In this document: positions 20,537-31,967 of the stretch, in pieces
How the letters are laid out: every line of letters starts with the position of its first letter
Numbering within the stretch: the stretch's first letter is position 1
NCBI GenBank assembly: GCA_949825045.1
Contig: OX463822.1
Span: 2,361,001-2,425,000, forward strand
Direction of reading: 5' to 3'
From: Argyresthia goedartella
Lineage: Eukaryota > Arthropoda > Insecta > Lepidoptera > Argyresthiidae
Length of the DNA stretch: 64,000 bases
Program-made: the position numbers and the translations under genes
Notes under the pieces: model-generated
Told to the model about the DNA's origin: nothing
The model's database searches: none
Seen by the model: the letters and a program-made list of their open reading frames with translations, nothing else

Positions 20537-22078
20537 ATGTCAAAATGTAAGCTTTAGTTAAATATTGCCCATCAAAACATCCAGTGGCTACCTGGCAAAG
20601 AAATTGTATTAGAATTATTTCTAAAAAATTCTGACATTGATATTATTTGTGTTACAGAACACTGGTTGAAGGAAAATATGATGTCTTTTAACATAAATAA
20701 TTACAAAATTGTCAGTTGTTACAATATAAAGACTGCTGATAGAGGTGGTTCTTTAATCTTAGTAAAAAATAATATTAAGGTGAAACAACGGAAATATATT
20801 CCTGCACTTACTGTTGAAAGACAAATAGAGGTATCCTGTGTTGAGTTAGATAGCCATATTATTGTTTGTGTCTACAGGCCACCAAGGGATGAAAAAGGCC
20901 ATGGCAATTTCGAAATATTTGAGAAAATTATGGAGGAAGCCCTCACTAAACTATGTAATAACAGAAAAAAGTTAATTATTTGTGGCGATCTTAATGTAGA
21001 TTTGCTTGTAGGAATTACAATGAAACAACGATTTATAACTTTATTCAAATCGTTTAATTTATGTCATGTATTTTTAGAGCCGACTAGATTTACACTTCCC
21101 AGCCAAACTTGCTTAGACAACGTTTTTTGTGACTGTGCATTCGCAAGTAAAAGTGTAATTAACTGCTTACCTTCCGATCACAGTGGTCAAACAGTTTCAT
21201 TCCCAATTGCTATTAAGGATAAGACTGGTCCATCATTTTATAGGCCTATTACATCCCATAGACAAGAGACATATACGAAAAACTTAGATATAAATTTGCC
21301 AGTACCGGATTTTAATGAACAGAACCCAAACAAAATCTACTCAGACTTCTTCAACATTATTCAGACAGAATTCAATAAAGTTTTCAAATTAAAGAAAGTC
21401 AGTGACTACAACGGTAAATCTAAATTTAATGACTGGGCAACGTTTGGAATCCGTAAAAGCAGAGTTATCTTGTATGACCTTTATGATCAAAAAACCTTTA
21501 ACTTTGGTCGAAAATTTCACGACTATGTTAAAAAATTATCCAAAACTTTCAAGTTGGTTTGTAGAACTGCAAAAACTTTACACATTAATAGAAAAATTCA
21601 AAATTCAAATAAAAGAATGAAAACAGTTTGGCAAATAATAAACAGCGAAACTGGCAAAGTTATACCAAGGGACAATGATTTCTGCCTAAAGATAGGTGAT
21701 GATGGTGTTAAATCCAGCGCTGATGTTCCTCGAGCTTTTGAAACATTTTTCACCAATGTACCCGTACTCACAACAGACCGTCTAAATTCATCTCCATATG
21801 AAGCAGAGACTTTATTAAAAAATAACGCTAGCGTCAGTAATGTATATTTAAAATTTCATCATGTATAGCCCCAGGACATTGTCAAAACGTTTAAATTACT
21901 TAACTTAAAAAATACGGAAGACCTGTGGGGTATATCAGTCAAAGTCATTGGTTCAGTAATTCTAGTTATAGCCCCACACTTAGCTTATATATTCAATAAA
22001 TGTGTTGACGATGGGGCTTTCCCAGACCTCATGAAATACAGCAAACTGATACCTCTATTCAAGTCGGGAGATAAGGGC
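20537..22078 (+). pseudogene. LINE A endonuclease region, unit 2 (broken)
   Basis: A TAG replaces the seventh codon (MSKCKL stop), so the longest clean frame starts at an internal ATG (20666). It then runs 400 codons through the endonuclease motifs and past the unit 1/3 stop, before a second TAG after KFHHV (about 21866). Confidence 0.8.
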
Positions 22079-23894
22079 TGTGCCGGTCGAGTATGTTAGT
22101 CATATTTTCACGTAATGTTAAGATTAGTTGACGACCGTCACAGATAAGGTATATTTATGTTCATCACGCACTATGTCTTATGTACGTCATTAATAACATG
22201 CACCAACCTAGTATATAAGCTAGGATTTCCTATAATAAATAAGTTCTAGTCTAGTCTAGTCTAGTTTTTGCGCGCATCTCAAGCCTTTTACTTTACTCCC
22301 GAAGATGTCGCTCTCCTTATAATTGCCTCTGGCAAAGTGGTGACCCGACTTCTGAACATCAGCAACCTTCGGTAATAGCAGCATGGAGCCAGCCGCGAAG
22401 AAAACTTCGTGTGCTGCCACCTTAGAAGTGCAAGCAAGAAGCACTTCGTCCAAGATCGCCGAGCCCCGACTTCTGCATACCTATTTGAAACCACGCTGCA
22501 GAAATCCATAATCAAGACCCTACCCAAATCAAGACGACATCAAGCAAGCCATGACGGACCAGAAGCCAAATAATTTCAACTGAAGATTTCCCGCATCGAA
22601 CTCGAGATACCGCAAGAATAATGAACCGATAGTCAGCCGACTGCTGATTTATCGAAATGGAGCTCGCACCAGCAGAAACGAACGCGTCGGCAAATTCATT
22701 CTAAGCAAGCAGTTTTTTCAAGTTCAAGACATAGGAAGCCGTTCCAGCCCCAGAAGAGTATTGAAACATCATCGATATACCTAATCCAACGAATATTGAA
22801 ATCATCCAGGAAGAACATCGCACGAAGAATATACAAATCACTGAAGAGAGAGAGATATATATTTATTTATATATAAACGATTGGTTTACAAGATGTTCCC
22901 TATGTTGCCAAATACCAAGGTTTTAAGGCACACAAATTTCATCAATCGACAACTTAATATTCACTCAAGAGTGAAGAGCACGCACGTACATATGACGTAC
23001 GAGATCATTGACTGCCTACAGCCAAGGTTACAGATTTAATGCTGACGCTGATTCAGCACAATCATCCTTGTGTAGGTACGGTCGCAATTATAAACAAACA
23101 GTGATTACAACTTTAACGACGTGCGATGTAAATTGACTCATCGATTCCTGAAAATCATTGTCGGCTGCAGCACCAGACGACTCCCCTGCGGATCTTTTCC
23201 AGTTATAGGTTAGGTTAGTTTACTAACCGCGAAGCCCCATTTTCCTAGTGTTTTTCTGTTTTCCAGTTTTAAGTTTATTTTATGTAGTGTGCGGCCAGAC
23301 ACAAGACTCGCCTGTAGGTAAATAATATGTTATTCTTTAAACTTATGTAGAATTCACTTAACTGTAGTTCCTTTATTTTCCTAATTCGTGTGAGAGTTAC
23401 CTTTAGATTAAGTTGAAATATGCTCTATTACTGTCTAGTTTTATTTAACAATAACTTCCCTAAGATATAAAAATAGATAAAGTTAAAGAATGCACAATTA
23501 AGATCTGGTTTAATGTTTATTAAAATACTACTAGTTATTATTGCAGTTGATAAGTTTGTTGTGGTATCTAACTTAGATTTTTTGCCATTGTTAATAAGTA
23601 CATTCATTTATTTTTTTTCCCTAAAGGGGGGAGTATCTGTGCCGCTCGAGTATGTTAGTCATATTTTCACGTAATGTTAAGATAAGTTGACGACCGTCAC
23701 AGATAAGGTATATTTATATTCATCACGCACTATGTCTTATGTACGTCATTAATAACATGCACCAACCTAGTATATAAGCTAGGATTTCCTATAATAAATA
23801 AGTTCTAGTCTAGTCAAGTCTAGTTTTTGCGCGCATCTCAAGCCTTTTACTTTACTCCCGAAGATGTCGCTCTCTTTATAATTGCCTCTGGCAA
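22079..23894 (+). mobile_element. Non-autonomous LTR retrotransposon, unit 2
   Basis: LTRs at 22079-22335 and 23638-23894 (257 bp each); AAGGGC at 22073-22078 and 23895-23900. Same structure as the unit 1 copy, with TGGTGACCCGAC after the left LTR and a purine tract before the right LTR. Confidence 0.85.
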
Positions 23895-23900
23895 AAGGGC

Positions 23901-25223
23901 GATCCTTCAAATTTCAGACCAATATCTGTTCTTCCAACACTAAGTAAAATATTTGGAAAGTTTATACTCAATCAAATGCTCTCACACTTCAACCGTACAA
24001 AACAACTCCACGCTAAACAATATGGTTTCACTAGGGGTAAATCGACTACGGATGCAGGTATTACCCTTGTATCTCATATTTATTCTGCATGGGAGGCCGT
24101 ACAGGATGCTATCGGAGTTTTTTGCGACCTGTCGAAGGCGTTTGATTGTGTTGATCATAATACGCTATTAATTAAATTAAATCATTACGGAGTTAGAAAT
24201 AAAGCGTTGGATCTACTAAGATCATGCCTAAGCAATAGAATTCAAAAGGCAGAAGTTAACGGCGTAAAATCTGATGGATCGGGTGTTAAAATTGGCGTTC
24301 CACAAGGTTCCATATTAGGCCCTTTCTTATTCCTGGTATATATTAATGATCTGCCTTTCATGGTGGAGAAATTAACTAACATAGTGTTGTTTGCTGATGA
24401 TACTTCAATGGTCTTCAAAATTGAAAGACAAAAAGGAGATTTTGATGATGTTAATGGTGTATTGTCTTTAACCTTGAATTGGTTCACAGTTAATAATTTA
24501 TTGTTAAACGCTGGTAAAACCAAGTGTATCAAATTCTCACTTCCAAATGTCAGGCAAGTTGAGTCCAGTTTGGTGTTAGACAACAGCACGTTAGAGTTGG
24601 TAAATGATACGAAGTTTCTTGGAATAACCATTGATAGCAAATTGCAGTGGGGACCCCACATAGATAAATTGGCTGGTAAATTAAGTTCTGTGGCTTACGC
24701 TGTTAGGAACATCAGACAAAGCACGGATGTGGCTACATCTAGGCTAGTATATTTTAGTTACTTTCATAGTGTGATGTCCTATGGTATCTTGTTGTGGGGG
24801 AAAGCAGCGGATATTCAAACTATTTTTATTTTACAGAAAAGAGCTATTCGAGCAATTTATAATTTAAAACGAACAGACTCCTTAAGAGAGCTTTTTAAAG
24901 AAATTGACATACTAACAGTAGCTAGTCAATTTATTTTCGAAAATATAATGTATGTACGCAAGAACCTTACAACATTTTCCAAACTTAGCGACAGCTGTAA
25001 TGTTAACCTAAGAAATAATCACAGAGTATGTGCGCCCCGTTTTAGACTCGCGAAGGTTAGCAATTCTTTCAAGGGTCAATGCATTCTCTACTACAATAAG
25101 ATACCTCTGGAGATTTTGAAATTGCCATTTGAGCAATTTAAAAAGCATGTTAAAGCGACTTTGTCGAAAAAGGGATATTACAATGTTCAAGATTACTTAA
25201 ATGACAGGACTGTATGGGGTTAA
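23901..25223 (+). pseudogene. LINE A reverse transcriptase, unit 2 (complete RT domain)
   Basis: The only copy with all core RT motifs: FRPISVLPTL, CDLSKAFDCVDH, GVPQGSILGPF and LFADDTSMV, open to the natural end DRTVWG. It is separated from its endonuclease by the LTR element, so it is not functional as an element, but it shows what units 1 and 3 lost. Confidence 0.85.
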
Positions 25224-25720
25224 TCTGGCTCAACACAGACCTTGCTGTTGATAATTTTTTAATTGTTTATTCCTGCTTATTAATCATAACAATTAAATTT
25301 TTCATATTTGTATTAGTTAAGCACAACCTATTTTTAAAAGAGATCTAAAAATCAATCTGTGGGAGTTTCTACGCCCTGCTTCTCCCACAGTGGTCCAATG
25401 TAGAGAAGAGGAAAAAAATGACGCTTGCTAAGTATATGTAAATATCTACAGTAATAAAGTACTTTGACTATTGACTATTGACTATAATGATTTTTTAAAA
25501 AAAAAAGATATGAGGATGAGGATGAATGAGGTGACACAGGTTTTAAAAGATACAGGTACAAAATATATAAAAAGGGGAGCGAAGGACACGGAGAGTAGGA
25601 GGGCAGAACAGGGAGCACGCGGCATTGGTGCCCGCAGCCTGGAGTAGTTGCGAGTAGTTGGAGATCCGGAGGTGGTGTAGGAGGTGGCTTGAAGGCAGCA
25701 GCACGTCAGGGTATAGATGG

Positions 25721-27432
25721 TGTGACGTCCCTACTTGGAGAGGAATAAAAAGATTCCAAATAGGTAGCCAACAAGAAATTTTATTTAACGTGGGTTCTCC
25801 AAATGTAGTCTGACCCTGGTTACGCAGCAACGAATCTTCCCTGCGGGTTTTGCCGTAGTCGGAGTGCCGCTGACGTCGGAGAAGTAACGGTCCGAATGCA
25901 GCCGGAGCAGGGAAGCAGGTTAGCCCGAAGCGGTGTCAGGAACCGGGAAACCGTAGGGTAGCGGTGATCCCGAAGAGGTGCCAGGAACCCCGAACTCAAT
26001 CGGGGTTAATATGAAGCACAGACACAACTAAAACGTAACTACTAGCAGTACGTTATGATTAAACGCAAGCAACCACTGCTTAGAGTCGCTCGTCGGCGTA
26101 CGGTAAAAAGGGACCGTTACAGAGCGCCAGCAGGACGGACGTGCGCACAGTGCCGAGTGAGTTTTCGGAATCACGCCGGCGCCGCAAAGTCAAGTTGCGG
26201 TCACGGCTGGTCAGTTTAAAACGGGCCAATCACAGCAGAGCGAGCGAGCTGTCAACAGTGGAATGCTGCTAGTACAGCGCGTGAAAATTAATACTGTGAT
26301 TACCAGCCTCATTTGGCAGTTTTATTAAGAGAATTACTACTTAAATTCAAAATAAGACCAGTTAATGATAGAGTGAAGACAACGGTAACTTACAACGTTA
26401 CAATACCCCCTCGCCCAGTAAAGGGTTTTCATACGTAATGAAGATCCAAAACCTAATTCTAAATATTCTTAACTAGTTTTAGATCCTTAACATGCCAGGT
26501 GCCTAAGTCCTTTCCCGTCATATCCTCTAAAATGTATACCAAGGGTGATTTCTTAGCGGAGACGCGACATTTGGTATATTTGGGCGCTAACTTTTTACTA
26601 AAGTACTTGTCTTTATCACTCAAGACATAAGCACGTTTTAGGACAATGTCGCCTACGCTGAATTCTGCCTCTTTCCGCCTAAGATTATAGTGCGCCGTAT
26701 TTTTTTTATGTGCGTGCCAAAGAGATGCCTGTACCTTATCAAAATATTTTGACAGGTGACCCAGATTTTCAGCGTAAATGTCGCGTGGCAGAAATAGTAG
26801 TTCCTCACCCAGATCGTTATCTGTATAATGAGAACCACAAGTAACCGTTTCTCGTCCGTACACGAGGAACGATGGAGTGTAGCCGGTTGCTTCATTGACG
26901 GAGTTGTTAATGGCATACTGTATTTTGGGAATATTAGTGTCCCAGGTTCTGTGGTCATTGTCCACGTAGGTGGAAATACATGTAACTATTGTTTTGTTAT
27001 AGCGCTCGACAGTGTTTACTTGCGGGGTATATCTCGGAGAGAAGAATACGTTAGGTATCTTGTATTTCTTAAAGAGGGTATTTGTTACCGAGCTAATAAA
27101 TTGGGTACCATTGTCAAGGAATAATGTCTGTGGGATTCCGTGGACCAGAAACACAGAGTCCTCCAGAGCCTTGACGACAGCTTCCGAAGTAGCGCGTCGC
27201 ATGGGAAAAATAAGGCAATATTTTGAGAAGCAACATGTTACGACCAAAATATAACTATTCTGCTTTCGACTGACCGAGCTGTCAACAGTGGAATGCTGCT
27301 AGTACAGCGCGTGAAAATTAATACTGTGATTACCAGCCTCATTTGGCAGTTTTATTAAGAGAATTACTACTTAAATTCAAAATAAGACCAGTTAATGATA
27401 GAGTGAAGACAACGGTAACTTACAACGTTACA
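25721..27432 (-). mobile_element. Internally deleted gypsy (Ty3-type) LTR retrotransposon, private to unit 2
   Basis: Inserted in the 32-bp minisatellite with a 4-bp duplication ATGG (25717-25720, 27433-27436). Read on the minus strand, the 3' LTR is complete (25721-26402, 682 bp, TGTAACG..CGTCACA) and is preceded by a purine tract (GGGCGAGGGGGTAT). The 5' LTR is only the outer 158 bp (27275-27432). Everything from inside that LTR to the middle of integrase is deleted. Confidence 0.9.
26459..27274 (-). pseudogene. Gypsy integrase, N-terminally truncated
   Basis: Open to the natural stop. Starts at the deletion junction with SRKQNSYILVVTCCFSKY, carries the second catalytic Asp (LFLDNGTQFIS) and Glu (QVNTVERYNKTI), then the conserved YAINNSVNEATGYTPSFLVYG region and a C-terminal SVGDIVLKRAYVL fold. 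The zinc-binding HHCC domain and first Asp are absent, as are protease, RT and RNase H. The open frame suggests that deletion, or capture in this form, was recent. Confidence 0.85.
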
Positions 27433-27549
27433 ATGGTTGGAGACGGCAGCACGTCAGGGTATAGGTGGTTGGAGACGGCAGCACGTCAGGGTATAGTTGA
27501 TTGGAGACGGCAGCACGTCAGGGTATAGGTGGTTGGAGACGGCAGTAAG
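27433..27549. repeat. 32-bp minisatellite, unit 2 (right part, four copies in total)
   Basis: Continuation of the minisatellite that starts at 25699 and is split by the gypsy insertion. It has one more repeat than units 1 and 3. Confidence 0.75.
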
Positions 27550-27790
27550 GCAGCAGCAGCAAACAGTAGGCGACTCAGCAGAGGCTCGCAGGATCCCGGG
27601 GCAGTGCGGCCCCGGGATAAGGCCTTTAGGTGATGCTTCCTCTTCAAGAGCTGAAGCGAGACTTTTTTCGGTTTCAGCAATGTTCCGCTCTTATACCCTT
27701 TTTGGAGAGTTCTAAAAATTATTTAAATTAAAAGCAATTTATGTGAATGGCCAAGAGGGAAAAAGAATTTTTGTAAAAGTATTGAAGTAA

Positions 27791-27814
27791 CCCTCTTTTT
27801 TTCAAAAAAGAGGG
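27791..27814. repeat. Perfect 11-bp hairpin at the 5' end of LINE B
   Basis: CCCTCTTTTTT and AAAAAAGAGGG are separated by two bases and sit exactly at the insertion edge. It may belong to the LINE 5' UTR or be a junction artefact. Confidence 0.85.
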
Positions 27815-27998
27815 TAGCCTAGCCAACATCATAAATTTGTGTCCCACTATTTTTATTTAATTTAAATTAAAATCAGTTTCTTAATGTTATAATTTTTTAT
27901 GAAAAACAAGGCCTGGACCCTTTACCTACACTGGCATATAATATTTTATAAACATATATAAACATACCTGGAGATTTCACTACAACTACACACTCACA

Positions 27999-28829
27999 AT
28001 GGATCTATGCACAAAAATCAGTGCCAACATGGAGCAGATGGCAGCCGACTTCAGCAGCAGGATGGCCCGGTATGAGAAGGAGCTCCGTGAGTGCGCCACA
28101 ATGTCCTCATCTAGCAGCCCATTCAACATCAATTCCCTGGCCAGCGAGTTTCTCGAGTTCAAGGCGTTCACGTGGAACTGCCTAAACTTGCTGCGCAGCC
28201 AGGTTGACTTGTTGCTCGCTGGACAGGACAGGATGGAGACTGCATCACGTCGTAAGGTGCTCCTTCTCCATGGAGTACCCGAAGATCAGAAGGAACGGGT
28301 AAATGATGTGGCTCAAAGGATACTATCCGACCAAATAAAAGTGTCCCCTGAGTGCATTGCGAGTACCTCTGTTGTACATCGTCTTGGACCCAAAAGGCCA
28401 GCCAAAATGCGCCCAATACTGGTGAGATTCTCCACACTCGGTGCCCGTATGGAGGTGTGGAACGGCAAAACCGCATTGAAGGGCACTGCAACCACCATAT
28501 CAGAGTTCCTGACAAAGTCCAGACATGATGTGTTTCTTACTGCCCGGAAACACTTCGGCGTGCAGAACTGCTGGACTTCTGGTGGTAAGATTGTCCTACT
28601 GCTTCCCGACAAAAGTAGACAGAAGGTGGAGCGCATGTCGGAGCTTCAGGAATACACCAGCAAGTTCCCTCCCTCTGCTCTGCAATCCGGGCAAAAGGTC
28701 GCCGACTCTTCTCGTAAACCGGCTGTGCCTATGCCTGTGGCTGGGGTTGCGGTTGCGGCAGCGGCAGCAGGAGAACCCAGCGCTAGGCGTGCCACTGCCG
28801 GCCAGACGAAGGCAGGTACCAAAAAGTAG
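27999..28829 (+). CDS. LINE B ORF1 protein (RNA-binding, 276 aa)
   Basis: An N-terminal segment of about 80 residues with heptad-like character (MEQMAADFSSRMARYEKEL) suggests a coiled coil for trimerisation. An RRM-like domain follows from about residue 85 (RRKVLLLHGVPED) to about 205 (GGKIVLLLPDKSRQKVE), then a Pro/Ala-rich basic tail ending in KAGTKK. This is the layout of LINE ORF1 nucleic-acid chaperones that coat the element RNA. The frame is intact from ATG to TAG, about 490 bp ahead of ORF2. Confidence 0.8.
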   Translation: MDLCTKISANMEQMAADFSSRMARYEKELRECATMSSSSSPFNINSLASEFLEFKAFTWNCLNLLRSQVDLLLAGQDRMETASRRKVLLLHGVPEDQKERVNDVAQRILSDQIKVSPECIASTSVVHRLGPKRPAKMRPILVRFSTLGARMEVWNGKTALKGTATTISEFLTKSRHDVFLTARKHFGVQNCWTSGGKIVLLLPDKSRQKVERMSELQEYTSKFPPSALQSGQKVADSSRKPAVPMPVAGVAVAAAAAGEPSARRATAGQTKAGTKK

Positions 28830-31800
28830 TTGTATCCCATCGTGTGCAGCGCAATATACGTCGCGTGATTTGGTCGGGTTATTTTCTGTTATAAATTAAT
28901 GTAATTTTACGTGAAGGGTAGACTGAATTAGATTAGATTAAATGATTCACTTTTTATTTTTAGGACACGCAGTCTTTCATTTGACAAGCATAGTGTGGTC
29001 TGTGTACTTGAAGTTTTTTTTTTTTTTATTATTATTATTTATTGTACGGACGGACAGACAGCCGGACGGAACGGACGGGCAACCGGACGGTGCGAACGGA
29101 TCTTGTTTGTTCGTATTTGGATTCACTTTGCTGTTTCTTCATTTATTTTTTGTTTGTGCTGCCCACCCACGTCTCATCTATTATTTGTTATCTTGTATAA
29201 TGTATTTCCTTCCATATGTACTATACTTTTGTAAACCCAGGGTTCGGGCCTTTCTGTTTTTTTGGATTTGACTTTTTTATTTTTTTGTGTTTTTAGTAGG
29301 TTATTATAATTACTCATATGGATACCTTCTTATTTAGTGATAGTTACTTCTCCTACTCCGAAAGTGAAGCTTCCGATAGCGTAGGAAGTGGATTGTCGTC
29401 CACGGACGACGTTTTGCCCATTGCCCTTAAACGTGTGTTTTCCAACCTCAGTAGGAACTTCAACGTCGTTCACATAAATGCTCAGAGCATTCATTCCAGT
29501 CATGTCGACCTTCTCGACTCCTTCAGCGATCAGAGCATTCATGGTATTCTGATCTCCGAATCATTTGTCAAACCCTCTCTTCCTTCTACCTTGTATGCTC
29601 TGCCGGGGTACAGGCTCTATCGGAATGATAGGACGGGCAAGGCTGGTGGCGGTGTTGCTATTTATCTTCGTTCCGACATTTCTTGCAAAGTCATCAGCCA
29701 CTCACCTAGTCTGTACTCTGGATCCGCTGAACACCTCTTTCTTGAGCTATGCCTCCATCACACTAAGGTCCTTCTGGGTGTCTTCTATAGCCCCTCTCTC
29801 CTCATCGACTACTTTGACTCTTTTGAAAGCATCCTTAATGATCTATCTCCCCTATACAGTGACACACTTATCCTAGGTGATTTCAATACCTGTTTACTTA
29901 AAAATGATGTTCGCTCTGCCAAACTCCAGTCTATCGTAAGCTCCCTAAATTTAAATATTCTTCCCCTGAGTGCAACTCACTTCCAGCCCCACTGCACCCC
30001 CTCTCTCTTGGATCTTATGATTGTTTCTAACATATCCAAGGTTGCAACGCATGGCCAACTTAACGCCCCCTTCTCCTTTCATGATCTGATTTATCTCTCG
30101 TTCAAGTTAAGGCCTCCCAAGCGCGCAGGGAAATTCCTGGATATTCGCAGTTTCAAGGGTATGGATCTCAGCTCCCTTGAGTCTGATGCCGCCTCTATAG
30201 ACTGGTCCCCTGTCGTCTGTAGTGAGCCCGTTGATGAAAAAGTCCAGCATTTCCAATCGATTGTCCTGAGTTTGTTCGACAAACATGCTCCTGTCAAAAA
30301 GGTTAGGGTCAAACATCTCCCTGCGCCCTGGCTTACTGACACCATCAAGGGTCTGATGGCCCAGAGAAACCGTGCCAAATGTAGATATAAGAAGGATCCG
30401 ACGGACGATAATCTCCTTATATACAAACGTCTCCGTAATCGTTGCACCCGTCTTTGTCGAGATGCCAAACGCCGCCATATCTACGAGAGTATTGAGAGTT
30501 ACACTCCTGCACAGGTTTGGAAGTTCCTGAAGACCCTCGGTGTTGGTAAGTCCCAGGACGCAGTAACCGGTAGTTTCGACCTCAACGGTCTCAACAAATT
30601 CTTTGCTGTCTCCCCTGTCGTGATGGACCCCCCTGTCAAGGATGCTACCATTCGTTACTTGCGCACCAGAAAGACATCCAGTAGCTTACCTTTCAACCTC
30701 AGGTCTGTCGGAGTTGGCGCAGTAAAGAAGGCTTTTCTAGCAATATCGTCAAAGGCTATAGGTAATGACAAGATCTGCTTTCAGATGCTTTTCAGTGTAC
30801 TTGATCATTTGTTACAACCCATAACGCATATAATCAATGCGTCGCTGAGCGAGCACTGCTTCCCGAGCCAGTGGAAAAGAGCATTAGTGTTACCCCTACC
30901 TAAAACGTCTAACCCGTCCTCCTTCAAAGAGTTCCGTCCCATTTCCATCCTACCAATCCTTTCCAAAATCCTTGAATCAATTGTCCACACCCAGCTGTCC
31001 TCGTACCTTTCCTCCATGAATTTACTGAACCCTTTTCAGTCTGGTTTTAGACCGGGGCATAGCACCACCACAGCACTACTCAAGGTAACTGACGATATCC
31101 AACTGGCAATGGATAAGAAGCAGCTGACAGTCCTGACTCTCCTAGACTTTAGCAGCGCCTTCAACTGCGTCGACTTCGATATACTTGTTGAAATCTTAAA
31201 ATCGCTTAACGTCTCTTCACACTCGGCTCGCTGGTATGACTCTTACTTGAGAGACCGCCAGCAGCGCATCAAGTCTGAAGAGGTCACTACAGAATGGTGC
31301 AAGCTCTCTACAGGTGTTCCGCAGGGTGGCATCCTTTCCCCTCTTCTCTTCTCAGTTTTCATCCATTCCATCTCGGATGTATTGTCTTCCTCGTATCATC
31401 TTTATGCAGATGACCTTCAAATTTATCGGCATTTTCCCCTGTGTGATCTGACTTCGACTGTTGAGGCTTTGAATGCTGACCTCGACAACATCAGGAAATG
31501 GTCTCTTTCGTATGGGCTATTAGTCAACCCGGACAAGTCTCAGGTGATGATACTAGGTACACGGCACTTACTTGATTTGTTGCAGAATAAGTCCGTTGAT
31601 CCCGTTCTATTTGACGGTACCATTGTCAAGTATAGCGAGAAAGCCAAAAATCTTGGCGTTGTTTTTGACAATCTATTATCCTGGTCGCCCCATGTTTGTG
31701 AGGTCAGCAGACGAGTCTTTGCATCCTTTCATTCTCTTCGGCGTTTGCAGTTCTTCCTGCCTAGGCAGACTAAAATCATGCTAGCTCAGACCCTTCTTCT

Positions 31801-31967
31801 GCCTTTAATAGACTACGCCGATGTTTGCTGGGCCAGTGCGAACGAAGATCTACTGAACAAACTCGAGCGACTCCAAAATCTCGGGATTCGGTTTATTTTC
31901 GGACTTCGTAAGTACGACCACGTGTCCCATTATCGTAGGGAATTAGGCTGGCTCCCGATCCGACTTC

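Larger units (their letters stand above)
20537..25485 (+). mobile_element. LINE A, unit 2
   Basis: Same insertion as in unit 1, with the LTR element nested at the same base. This copy keeps the full RT domain, including the PQG region, but has other stops. Confidence 0.85.

Noticed and set aside
28168..28840. Several minus-strand frames of 64-115 codons
   Set aside because: Shadows of the intact LINE B ORF1 on the other strand.
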